Shown: positions 19,672-31,029 of the stretch, piece after piece
Layout: each line of letters starts with the position of its first letter
How positions within the stretch are numbered: the stretch's first letter is position 1
Assembly: GCA_030248135.1 (NCBI GenBank)
Contig: JASANC010004912.1
Coordinates: 1 to 41,768, forward strand
Direction: 5' to 3'
Length of the DNA: 41,768 nt
Source of the DNA: Theristus sp. LFF4_11
Taxonomy: Eukaryota; Nematoda; Chromadorea; Monhysterida; Xyalidae
Program-made: the position numbers and the translations under genes
Notes under the pieces: generated by a model
Seen by the model: the letters and a program-made list of their open reading frames with translations, nothing else
The model's database searches: none
What the model was told of the DNA's origin: nothing

Positions 19672-19890
19672 CTATATTTATTCGAACGTGTCTGACCGAA
19701 ATGACGTCATCATTTGATTACGCCGGTTTGTCGATGAAAAGTTTGGTACAGCAGCAATTCAGTGGTTTGTTCGCCAATCACGTGTACCGGTATTTTTCTC
19801 ACGGTGGAAGGGAATCAGCGAAACCGGAAAGTCCGCGCTTAATAATTTTAAAAGCACATGACGTCATTTCGGTCGTACACGTTCCAACAG
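19672..19890. mobile_element. CRE-type element, diverged copy 4, at the 3' end of P450 gene A
   Basis: The ends TTTATTCGAACGTGTCTGACC and GAAATGACGTCATCATTTG, and opposite CACATGACGTCATTTCGGTCG and TACACGTTCC, keep the family pattern including both TGACGTCA sites, but the middle differs. On the minus strand the far end contains AATAAA (19682-19677), the first such signal after the gene A stop, so the element may supply its polyadenylation site. Confidence 0.65.
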
Positions 19891-19905
19891 CTAGACTATA
19901 CTCGA

Positions 19906-22900
19906 TCACCCCCTCTTCTGAACAATAATCTGATAGTCCAATGGTTTTCGTAAGAACACCGATTCCTCTTCGTCCAATCGCAGCAACTCTTGTCGTGGTT
20001 TTTTCTGATCGTCATCGGTTAAACGGAATCGAAACTTCTGCAGCAGCGTCGTCAGTATGAGGAACAGCTCCATACGGACGAGCGACTCGCCGAGGCACGA
20101 TCGTTTGCCGAGACTGAACGGGATCACGTGCTCGAGCAGCTTCTGGTTCAGCTCGAGCTCGTCTGGCAGTGACAAAAAACCCGGTTTTTTTTCGGTGTTG
20201 ATGCTTATCATTATGCTGAAACAGCTCAAGGTACAAAACGACTGTCCACGTTGTGATAAGATCGCACTGGTGCTGCACACAGTCACCTTCAACATCACAT
20301 ACGCTGTTCTTGTGCGTACGCATGCCAGTGTGTTTGTGTGCGGCTGGGCAACTTTTGTAACGCCTACGTATATTCAGACAGACAGCCGATTGCACCAAAA
20401 AGCGCCTTTTGCAACAACAAAATCAAGAATTTCGAGGAAAAAATAATTTTTTTGAAATATCTCCATTTTGCATATGCACCTTTGGCCTCATTCACGATGA
20501 ACCGCTCTGGCCGGAATTCATCTGGATCCGGGAAGAAACGTCTGTTGCGCATGACAGAGTAGTTTTGCGGGATCACGATCGTTCCTGGATGGGAAAGAGC
20601 AAAACGTGGAATGCAGCCGTTTGTGGGAACGTTTTGGAAACGTTGGACAAAAAAGTTGTTCTGAAATTGAGGCTGACTGTAATTTGGATGAAACAAAAGT
20701 GAGAAAAAAGGAATCAAGGTCAGCGCAACTGTTCCCCAATGAGATCCAATAGAATTTAGATCGTGCTATTCGAAAGTTTTTATGTTGTTCCAGCGTCTAC
20801 TGATTTAGTCATGTCGAATGCAACCGACCAATCAGTGTACTATCCTTAATTACTGCTTGGATTTCTGATTTGCACCACATATCATACCTTCCGGCAGAAT
20901 CTGTCCATTCGCCAGTTTCACGTCACTTTTCACTTTGTGCTGCAGATTCACTGGCATGACATTGGCGAGCCGTTGCAGTTCGTGCAGTAACGCCTGCATG
21001 TAGGGCAGGTCAACTTTGTCGGCCATCGTCACTTGCCGGTCGCCGCCGATTTTGTCGCGAATCTCGGTCGCCGCTCGCTCTTGGACCTGATGATGAACGT
21101 TTTTTTCTGCTGTGTACGCAGAACACAAGTCAGAAAAAAGTCACAGTGTTTTTTTGTTATTTTGCTGACTTAATGCCCGTTCATACCGACGTATGCTGAC
21201 GTACGGTAAAGGCACGTCGGCATGGACGCGGTAGCATGCAAGAGCAGGAGCCCTAACGTGTTGTGCCGTGCAGTGCATCACTCGTCTCTCTGCATGGTAT
21301 ACTAAAACACAGCCTAAATAAGGTTCCTATACGCACGTCAGTTGGAACGTGCCGTCACGTCTCCCAGTTGTTTATCTTTACGTCCCCACAGCTCATAATC
21401 ACGTTATTTTCGTTGTGCAAAAGCATGTTTTTTAAGTCGCGATTTGCGAATACTGCGTATTGTTTATCCAGTGCTCGATATAAGACCCGAAAAAATTCTT
21501 CTCGTACTTCTGGCCAAATTGCGAAGAAGAGCAACGCCCAGCGGAGCGTGATCACGGTCGTCGAAATGCCAGCACCCCACAGATCCAACGTGCAAACGTA
21601 CAGTTGCCATTCACTGAGTGCAGACAAGGTAATGCATTCACAAAGAAATAAAAAAGATATTTCCATTCAGGCGAAAACACCATTTAAGGCGCATTCATGA
21701 AGCACTATTTAGTGACGCGCAGCTATGTGTTAAAACATAGCTACGCGGTCACTAAACACTGCTTCATGAATGCCCATTAAGTACTTTGTTCTTCCCCAGA
21801 TCCCGTACGCAAACTAATCGTGTTCGTAATGCATTAAGATAGCACACACGACACGCTTTCTAAATCACGCGCCCATTGTTTCAGTGTCGTGCTCGTGCGT
21901 GTTACCGTGCGTACGCACAAAAATAATTGCTGAATCTCCCTTTAGAAAAGCCCATCTGCGAATGCTTTTCACGAACCTGAAGCACCCCGGGTCACCATTG
22001 TTCTTGCTTTTTCGTTTCTCCATTTCCTGAAATTCTTGAACGTGAAGTGCCAAATAAAAAGAACGGGAACTGAACGAAGAGAACTTTCATATAACAAAAA
22101 TGCCACCACCTGCATGAACGCCGCCACATAGTCAGTCGGCTCATGACCGCTCGGCAGTTTCGCCAGTTTCGATCGGTGCTCGTCGATTTGCACGGCGAAC
22201 AGTTTATAGAAGCGCTCGCGTAACTTCACGACGGTGTCGTAGTGAAAGTGATCGAACAGTGGGATTTTGTGCAGCCACGGCAGCGAGTTCAGTAGTTGCG
22301 CGGCCGGTCCACTGAAATAGCGGTCCATGTCGTCGTTCAAGACGGCATGCGCATCGAGGAGACTGTCGCCGTTTAGGTCGTAGCTGGAAATCAGAATATG
22401 CGTGATCCAGGGAGTGAATTAGTGATTGAATGAATGATTGTTTGATTGATTCAGTGAGTGAGTGAGTGAGTGAGTGAGTGAGTGAGTGAGTGAGTGAGTG
22501 AGTGAGTGAGTGAGTGAGTGAGTGAGTGAGTGAGTGAGTGAGTGAGTGAGTGAGTGAGTGAGTGAGTGAGTGAGTGAGTGAGTGAGTGAGTGAGTGAGTG
22601 AGTGAGTGAGTGAGTGAGTGAGTGAGTGAGTGAGTGGGTGAGTGAGTGAGTGAGTGAGTGAGTGAGTGAGTGAGTGAGTGAGTGAGTGAGTGAGTGAGTG
22701 AGTGAGTGAGTGAGTGAGTGAGTGAGTGAGTGAGTGAGTGAGTGAGTGAGTGAGTGAGTGAGTGAGTGAGTGAGTGAGTGAGTGAGTGAGTGAGTGAGTG
22801 AGTGAGTGAGTGAGTGAGTGAGTGAGTGAGTGAGTGAGTGAGTGAGTGAGTGAGTGAGTGAGTGAGTGCGTGCGTGAGTGCGTGAGTGAGTGAGTGAGTG

Positions 22901-24851
22901 AGTGAGTGAGTGAGTGAGTGAGTGAGTGAGTGAGTGAGTGAGTGAGTGAGTGAGTGAGTGAGTGAGTGAGTGAGTGAGTGAGTGAGTGAGTGAGTGAGTG
23001 AGTGAGTGAGTGAGTATGTGAGTGAGTGAGTGAGTGAGTGAGTGAGTGAGTGAGTGAGTGAGTGAGTGAGTGAGTGAGTGAGTGAGTGAGTGAGTGAGTG
23101 AGTGAGTGAGTGAGTGAGTGAGTGAGTGAGTGAGTGAGTGAGTGAGTGAGTGAGTGAGTGAGTGAGTGAGTGAGTGAGTGAGTGAGTGAGTGAGTGAGTG
23201 AGTGAGTGAGTGAGTGAGTGAGTGAGTGAGTGAGTGAGTGCGTGAGTGCGTGAGTGAGTGTTTGGTTGATCGATTCACTGACTGATTTGATTGCTTGATT
23301 GATGGATTAACTGATCCAGTGAACTTACTTGTGCTCAAACGTGAGCATGCCAATAATTGACGCGACCATAGCAAGCACCGGATAACTCGGCCGAATCAAT
23401 CCGCCTTCTTCCGATGATATCTGGGCTCAGTTTCAGAGGCAAAGCAATGCAGAAAAACTGCGAAAACTGCGTCGAAATGATCTTTTCAAAACGTGCTTTT
23501 CTAAAACTGCATGGTGTTTTCAAATCTTGACACAAACTCCTCACGACTCCGGTGTTCACAATAGAACGACACCAAAGTGCCCGGCAATCAACGCAATAGC
23601 CAATACGACAAGCGTCGCATTCACAAATCAGCAGAGCAGCCGCAGCAGCAACAGCGCGATTCCCCATCAATCTCCAACACTAAATCCGACTACTATGAAA
23701 CTGAGCCCTTCTGATTCAGATGATCAACGAAACGGTCGATCTCGACGTTGATGCGCTCCTCCATCAGATTTCGACCGACACCGAAATCGCGCAGCGTGTG
23801 CAACGAGAAACGGCGCAGCTCGCGCCAATCAGCGCCGTCCGAGAAAATGATGCCGTAGCGGCCGCCCTCCATCACCTCCATCGTGAATGGGAGCTCGCGG
23901 CCAGCCAGTGCGTCAGCTGAAAATGTTATGGAAATTGCGTATATATCCGTTTTTGTATTTTTCTGCATCTTCATCGGCACATCACTTCATTTATACACCT
24001 GCATTTTTTCTTCTGAGTGTACTCCCATAGTATGACACATTTTTTCAAACGTGTCCCACTGAAATGACGTCATGTGCCGCAAAACATCGCTTGTCGTTCA
24101 CAGCAAACCAGATTTTCCGTTTAGACGTACTCTTCCCGTAAACAAATGGTGAATGTCGAATCAGTCACACCAAACTGAAATTTTAGTGCCTGTACTTTGA
24201 CAGACGGGCGTTTTTAAAGGAAATTACGTCATTTTAGTCCGGACACGTTTGAATAAATCCACAATACTTGTATCTGATTTGTCGTTTACTAATCAGTCTT
24301 TCAAGCTGCCTCTGCTGGCAAATCCGTTTGAACAGAAAGGTTGAAAAGAACTTTTTAAAATTTCATCAGCTCGCTGATTGGTTGCATCATGTCAGCACCA
24401 CCAATCAGCAACTGACCGTTTCCGAGCAGCACTTCCTTCATGAGCTCGTATTCGGTGATGATCACCTGCGGGTCGGTAAGCCACAACGTGAACATGCCGT
24501 TGTACTTTTTACCCAATTCGTCGAAGTTTTCGGCCATTTTGTAAACCTAAATAATTTTGCGAGTGCTTCGATATGCTTTTGCGGGGTTTTTGCGTTGCTG
24601 ATTTCAGCCGTTGGTTTGCTATTTTTTGTTGAAAAATGACCTCGTTTGACACGTGCGTTAAGTTTTCGTTACGCAGGCGATCATAGCGTGCTTATACAGA
24701 AGCTATTGGCACAAACCTTGGTGTCCACTTGGAAGACATTCCCGAATATCGGCAACGGCATTGGCCCGTCCGGGTACTTCGCTCGTCTGCCCACGAACTG
24801 GTGCCATAAAAAAGCGCAAAAAGCGCCAAAAAGAAGCAGATTTAATAACAT
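19906..24851 (-). CDS. Cytochrome P450, CYP2 clan (CYP33-like), gene A, 520 aa
   Basis: Exons: 24851-24717, 24546-24417, 23916-23702, 23420-23329, 22383-22110, 22026-21977, 21613-21508, 21086-20888, 20584-20480, 20162-19906; all phases agree. It has an N-terminal anchor ([20 protein letters not shown]), a [13 protein letters not shown] hinge, [11 protein letters not shown] helix GAGISTT, K-helix E370-L-Q-R373, RPERF and heme loop [10 protein letters not shown] with Cys458. The acidic I-helix residue next to the conserved Thr (Glu315 in gene B) is Ser316 here, which may change proton delivery and oxygen activation (inference). Exons 2 and 7 are the same length as in gene B, confirming the model. 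Intron 4 is almost wholly a (GTGA)n array; introns 2, 6 and 7 hold other elements. The other donor choice for exon 2 (ending at 24402 or 24399) would add five or six residues. Confidence 0.92.
21172..21362. mobile_element. TGACGTATG-type element, diverged copy
   Basis: TAATGCCCGTTCATACCGAC and GTATGCTGACGTACGG at the left, and CACGTCAGTTGGAACGTGCC at the right, resemble the element at 13414-13559, with a longer, different middle. It lies in intron 7 of P450 gene A. Confidence 0.5.
21688..21779. mobile_element. Hairpin element with GCATTCATGAAGCA ends
   Basis: GCGCATTCATGAAGCACT and TTAGTGACGCGCAGCTATG are mirrored by CATAGCTACGCGGTCACTAA and GCTTCATGAATGCCC around GTTAAAA, making a long near-perfect hairpin. 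A relative is at 34968-35072. It lies in intron 6 of P450 gene A. Confidence 0.75.
22451..23262 (+). repeat. (GTGA)n tetranucleotide array, ~812 bp, ~200 units
   Basis: The array is nearly pure GAGT/GTGA with few interruptions (near 22636, 22868-22885, 23016 and 23241-23252). The flanks decay into other tetranucleotides such as GATT and TTGA. It occupies most of the 945-bp intron 4 of P450 gene A. The long minus-strand frame it creates (Thr-His-Ser-Leu repeats) is not a gene. Confidence 0.98.
24031..24267 (-). mobile_element. CRE-type TIR element, copy 5 (full length)
   Basis: A 237-bp minus-orientation copy, TATGACACATTTTTTCAAACG to GAATAAATCCACAATAC. One end keeps TGACGTCA; the other reads TTACGTCA. 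It lies in intron 2 of P450 gene A. Confidence 0.85.
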
Positions 24852-27800
24852 TTTGCAACTGTCAACAGGTTTGCCTCGATATTAAGATATTTTGCAGATA
24901 CAGCTAAATATCGATTGGTTGACCGCGCAGCAATAATGAATCAGCTGCACAGATTTTTTATGTAATGAAAAGTTGCATTTGTTTTCTCTTTATCTGTCTG
25001 CAAAATTTATGTTCGTTTTTTTGTCAAACACTGCACAAAAATCGTTGACATACAAAACTGGTTCCATCAGTATCTAGTTTATCATTTCACCAGTGTGTAT
25101 GCGCGTGCAGTTTTAGGGCGCTGCTTTTATTTCTGATCATTCTCTGTCGTGTGCTGTTAGATAAACGCATTTCAAACTCAACTGTTTTTATTCACTGTCA
25201 ACATTATTTGAAACTGATATACTGGTGTCTGGGGACTGCTAAAAAGATCATTTTCTTTAGTGTGCCAAGTGAGAATTGTACGGTTTCATTCAAAAAAAAA
25301 ACTTGGCAGGCAAAAAAACAAACGAAATCAAATGAAACATCCCGAAAATTTTTCGAATTTGTTGAAATCAGCGGTCGAATTTCTCAGTTTTTTTCTGAAA
25401 CAACGCTCTTCTGCAGCTTTTTCCTTTGCGCGCGGTTTTTTCAAATTGAATTCACATGATTCGTCTGTGAGTAATACACGATACAGCTTTGTTCGTTCAT
25501 GTTCTTCAGCTAACACCATTTTTTCACGTGGTCTTGATAATTTGCCGTGTTTGTTGTTCTGGTTTGAAGGACCCACCGGGCTTGTCTCCGCAACACAAAA
25601 CCGGTTAGCTGGATGCCGAGGCGAGCTGATTAGCTGGAAAAACTTGAATCATATCCGGGCGTTGATTGGTCGTTCCAACAAAATGTCGCCAGTCAAATTG
25701 TGCTAGCTTTGAAATTTGGCACACGAGTTTTCTTTCCTTGTTTGTACCAAGTGGGTTTGTGCTGGTCCGGGGTTGTGACCCTTGGGATTTGTAACTGGAG
25801 TGCAATGTGGAAACTGTTATGCAAATATACGAGCGAAACTCGACAATAATTTGAACTCGGAACTACAATGTACATACATGCGTTGAACGCACTGAAAACA
25901 AGCTGACCACATACCGTCTTTTGGGCTCATTATATGAGAGGAGGCTTTGGAAGACTTGTGAGTTCTTTTGTGGTTTTCAAATTTCAATACAACAGCAAGA
26001 GTTCTATTTGGCTTGCAGCTTTTTCCGTTCTAACTATTGCGCCTTTGACCGTTCTTAACTAAAGTTGATTGTCTGAAAAACGTGCACTTTTTCATTTTCA
26101 ATGTGTGATTTTTAAGATCAATCATTGTAATGATCTACAGCCACAACAGGATTTAATAGAAATTTAAAAAAACAGATTTTTGATTATGACGTAAAAAAAT
26201 TGAGAATAAGAAAGTGCAGGGAATAAACGAAAAATGGCGTCCGAGGCGCGTGGAGTAATGCCACTATTCAAGAGCTGCAGTTTCACTGAACTATGCATAC
26301 GGAGCATATCGAATCATTTTGCAGGCTTGTGCAATGTGAAATTACCATCAAACTAAGCCGTCATTCAAAATTCATTCCATCTGACACATCACACTGACAT
26401 GACATTATTGGAAAATGTATGGCTTCACTTGTAATGTCAGTTGTGGCCTCTCGCTTTTAACATCTTTCCATTAATTCTCATTTTCCTGCTCATTTTCGGT
26501 TTCAAATTTTCGTTTTCTGGCGCGCATAGCTTATGTTTTTAAGCTGACGAGTGGCAAGAGATGTATACACGCAACGCAAGAGATATTTTGATGCGCTGTT
26601 TGTGTTCCACGCTCCAGTTGTAGCTGTGTCTGCCAGCAAAATGTGAAACAGACATTGTGCAATGAAAACAGGTCTGATGTTCGTATAGAATATTTTCACT
26701 GGCAATACGCGTCGGAGGAAAAGTGTTCAAAATTGAGTTATAATCCTTCGCGGTGTTCTTGTTTGTTTTTGTGACGTTTTGCATCTCTTAAATCTAGAGT
26801 GGTTGGATTCATTTGCACCAGTAATTTTCGCACACCGTTCAATATAGTCTTCCTCACCTGCATAATTTATAGAACCAAAACAAAGATACATAATGTTTTT
26901 CACAAAAATGCCCATTAAGCTTTTTTGCATTCATTCCACAATTGACACAGTCTTGCGCCTGAAACGCAACGCAAAAATGTCGATGTCAACGAATGGTTTC
27001 GTTGGAGAGGTTGTGCAAAATGTGTGTATAACGTTCAAAACAATCTCTGTTCCGGCTTTTACTTTCAATGTTCTCTGCCGCTTTGAAGAAGAATAATGAG
27101 GAAAAAACTGAATTTCCATTTGTCCGCGAACCACTGGAGAAACAAGTGGCGTGTGCGGAAAACAACAGAATAGAATGGAATGAACTACAACAACCATCAA
27201 CAGGGAAATTTTGCTTCATCCGCAAAAAAAGTGCTCGCCAGAAAAAAAGCTCTGAAAGGTTTTCTCGGTTTCAATTTTCAGTTTTCTTGGTTTGCGTTTG
27301 TGCGTTTACGGAGTAGTTGACACGGGTTTAGGTATGCATTAGTGTGTGGTAATTTTTTTTCAAATAGTTGGATCTTTTTGTGGCTACTTGCTTCCGTCGC
27401 CTTTATTATCCGTCATAAAAACGGCATTTGAAACGTTTTGTAACCGGTTTGTGTGTCGTGACAGACATTCGAAGACACGAGACAGAAAGAATCTGAGTTT
27501 TTCCCGTTTTTGTTTTGCTCTTTTGGATGCGAAGTTTAAAAAAACTAATTTTGAGCGGGAAACGAGTAGTGTCCATCTCAAAATTGGTTTAGTTTCACAA
27601 CTTTCATTGTGTTCAACTTCGTATTTTTTGTCTACGCGCCAAAAACGTGATCCAAAATTGATCGGAATAATATGATTCAGAATGCAAACAAAAATAGTGC
27701 AGCATGTTTACTTTCCACCTGTGAGCCCGCAGCAGCGCCAAATCAAAAATTCATAGCTTTCTGATATGCCTGCCTTGAATTGAAGTCCATTTGTCCCACT

Positions 27801-28836
27801 CGAAAAAAAATGCAAATGCATGCAATTTCCATTATTTGATTCATTCAGCAGCCAAAAATTGACGCACGATTTTGCGCAAAACAGCTGGGCATGCGAAAAT
27901 GCAAAAATACTGAATTCGGGCACTGTGAGCAAGCTTGCATCAGCCAAGGGAAAGCTGACGAGAATGCGATGCACATGTTTTAAGGTGTAACGCTGGGAAA
28001 ATGTAATTCTGTTTTTACCTATAATCCACCCACCTTTGTAGCACAGCATGTTTAAGCTTGTTTTCAGCGAACCTTACTCACATATGTCGTGTTACTGCTA
28101 TATACGTACATGTAAGCTTACACAACCTGAGTAAGAGCTTGATGTGTCATAGCGGCTCTTTTCTGCTTATCTATCGCATATCAACGTGAATAACAACGCA
28201 GTTTTTGCAGTCTCTCTGTGCTTATGTTTTATTCTCTTTCATATACTGGCTCTGAGTCAGTATAAGACTGATAAAAAACTGTTTATGTACTGCGCATGTT
28301 TTTCAGGTTTACTCAATACTTGTTTTGCTCGAAAACGATCTTGGTGATAACAATACCGGTTTTTGTTTGGTACAAAAATCTTTTTAACGTCATTCCCTTC
28401 TTTTTTGATTTGAGACGGTTTCGAAATCTGGAAATCTGTGCGTGGTTTGCGGAGAGGTTTACACATTCCACAAACAGTCCAACAATAATTTTTTGCCTTA
28501 TTTCTGCGATTTTCGGCAAAAAAGAGGCGGCCGAAAATCGTTTTCCAATGGAATAAACTGAATTGCGCAAATTTCACATTCCTTCAATTGGTTGCGCACG
28601 CAATTGCAAACGTTTACTTAACTGATAACTCTTTGATGTTGACTGAACTGAAAATAATGTTTGATATATTGAGGAAATTGAGGATATATTGATATATTGT
28701 CTTGGTATTGTGTTTTGTTGTTGTTTCAGAATATTTCTGCATCTACTAATTACTTTTTTATTGTAAATTAAAGATATTTTTCAGAAATCAACGAACCCAG
28801 TTATAATAACGATTTTTTAATTTATTTTTCGTCAAA
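24852..28836. other. Gene-poor 4-kb region
   Basis: I recognise no gene or repeat family here. Short AT-rich frames occur on both strands (for example minus near 26730-26860, possible peptide GEEDYIERCAKITGANESN after a tatgcag acceptor) but no coherent exon chain can be built. It separates the start of P450 gene A (minus) from the start of the tetraspanin (plus), so it should contain both promoters. Confidence 0.5.
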
Positions 28837-30591
28837 ATGGTCGCCGGTTGCGGTAACAGCTGCGTGAAAGTGATACTTTTCATCATCAACATTTTCATCT
28901 GCGTAAGTGAGGAATAAATAGTAAAAAAATTCCGAGACCTTGCAGAATTTTAAAGATTTTTCAAAATCAACTACAGCTTGTTGGTGCGCTGTTGATGGGC
29001 GTCGGCATTTGGGCGAAAGTGGACCAGGTATCGTTTCTCGAAAAAGTCGCAAAGTTGAACGTCAAACTCGGCAATGTTACACAGGTACACGAACTGTTTC
29101 CAATGTCGGAAATCAATTTTCAGTGACATTATGCTTTTTAAAATAACTTGAACGAAGAAAAAGTTTACTGGTATGTAGTATAGTATCTTGCACATTGTGC
29201 GATACGCTAAAGATAAACTAGAAAAAAAAACCATGTGGTATTGTTCCGTTTTTTAACTTTTGCTTTACGCGAAAGATCAACTGTACATGTGTGAAACATG
29301 GAATTTTCCGTTTTTTTAACTTTTTTGTTCAGATCGACATCGCTCTTTACGTGGTCATCGGCATCGGATGCGTTTTGTTCACGATCGGCTTCTTCGGCTG
29401 TGCTGGTGCGGCGTGTGAGAGCAGATGCATGCTCGGCTTTGTGAGTTTTTTCTCAAATTTGTGTGTTATTTCTGTCCGACATTTCAAATTTCCTTTCAAT
29501 TTTTTTTCGTTCTGAAATTTCAATTTTTTTTCTGGGTGACCAAAAATTTGCCGTTCCACCGTACAACAGTCGAACTCAATAACATATGCAACCAGCTGAT
29601 TGGTTGATGATGCATGCATTCTGTGCATGAATTGCGTGAATTTTCTTGAGTGGTACTGTAGATTGATACATTTGGTGGTTTTAAATTTTTTTCGTTTCGA
29701 TTCGCAGTACTTCACAACGTTGCTGATTTGTCTAATCCTACTGATCACCGTTTCACTGTTGACCGTGTTTCTGTCCGACCAAATCATCCAGGGCCTAAAA
29801 GAAGCAATAAAGGCGCAGACAACAACGGACCAGCAGAAAATCGAAGCCGAGGTCTGTGTATTGGTGCCGTTTTGCTGCTCATTTCATGACGGCAATACGC
29901 CAAAAAATGTTCCAAAACGTGTGCCAATAATGTTTAAGGCATGCCAGTTTTTAAGCCAGTCTTAGAGCCATATGTCATTAAAAATTACCGCATAGATTAA
30001 AAATGCAGCACAGCAGTGTGCCACGCTTATCGGCTTCGGCACGAAATGGGCACATGTACCATGAGCATTGGCACACGTTTTGCCACGCGTGAAAAATTAC
30101 TGTTTAACGCGATGTTTGCTTTTGAACATCAACTTTCTTGACGACCATTTTCGTTTTTCAAGCTTTTTGCTATAACAACTTATCTGCGTCACAAACGTTT
30201 CGTTCGAAATCAACATCTGTTTCCCAATATGAGCGTAATTTCAATTCTCTGTTCACAGCTCAACTGCTCCGGTCCGGAAGATTGTGCAAACACAATCTGG
30301 AACAACGCCAAAGCTCACAAATGGATTGCGCTTGGCGTCGTGTGTGCTATCGCCGTAATTGAGGTTGAAAAATAGCTTTTCGCTTTTTCGCTTTTAGCTT
30401 TCATGATTTTTTTGCTGAAATTAATTTTTGAAACTGAGAGAAATCTGTGAACGACAAGAAACAACGAAGATAATTCCAAGAAATCAATTCAAGCGAGTTC
30501 TTATGATCTTCAGGTGATTGCTCTCGTTTTCACGTGTGTGTTATGCCATGCGGTGCGAACCGTGCACGTTCGGTATACGGAAGGAATTTGA
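28837..30591 (+). CDS. Tetraspanin with an unusually short large loop, ~202 aa
   Basis: Exons 28837-28902, 28977-29084, 29333-29440, 29708-29851, 30259-30363 and 30514-30591; every intron is phase 0. The start MVAGCGNSCVKVILFIINIF is a typical tetraspanin TM1; TM2 (IDIALYVVIGIGCVLFTIGF) is followed by the family loop FFGCAGAACESRCML; TM3 is LLICLILLITVSLLTVFL and TM4 WIALGVVCAIAVIE plus VIALVFTCVLC. Tetraspanins organise membrane-protein domains. The large extracellular loop is only about 41 residues and has NCSGPEDC where most members have CCG. A 42-bp phase-0 segment at 30014-30055 (QCATLIGFGTKWAH) could be an extra exon, making 216 residues. The IR-like gene is convergent, 440 bp downstream. 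Confidence 0.9.
29560..29672. mobile_element. Hairpin element copy in tetraspanin intron 3
   Basis: TACAACAGTCGAACTCAATA and CAGCTGATTGGTTGATGATG on the left face CTTGAGTGGTACTGTA on the right. The left arm is shared with the element at the 3' end of the gustatory receptor gene. Confidence 0.55.
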
Positions 30592-31029
30592 ATTTAAAAA
30601 AACTGCTTTTAATTTTGAATTTTTTTTTGAACAAACATTGGTGCACAACTTGTACTTGAACACAATTCTGTGCTTTGTTTTTGTTTTTTCTGAGAGACCT
30701 TTTATCGCGCGGCAAATATGAAACACTACGTACTGGTGATTCTCGTTTTTTGTATTCGATTCTTTTGTTCGTTTTTTGCACTTTTCACAGACATTATTGT
30801 TTCATATCATTCTTTTGGCGTACGTGATTGTAAAATGCAGAAGATTTTATGCGCAAGAAGTCGAAAGAAGTAAAAGCACAAAGAATTCTAAACTACGCCC
30901 ATAAATCGAAAAATTAGAAAAAAGTTTCTATGTTATTTTGAGAACCGAAACATTTTTCTGAAAAAATGAAAAGAAACACTCACACAACATGAAATCACTG
31001 TGAAACAATGTGAACGGATTTCGATCGTT
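30592..31029. other. Gap between convergent tetraspanin and receptor genes
   Basis: AT-rich, no gene seen. It holds the 3' ends of both genes. Confidence 0.55.

Noticed and set aside
22451..23374. 307-residue minus-strand frame of Thr-His-Ser-Leu repeats
   Set aside because: It is the translation of the (GTGA)n array in a P450 intron; the repeat has no stops in any frame by its composition.
29860..30120. 42-bp segment at 30014-30055 as a certain tetraspanin exon
   Set aside because: Phase fits but the segment lacks the expected loop motifs, so it is kept only as an alternative.
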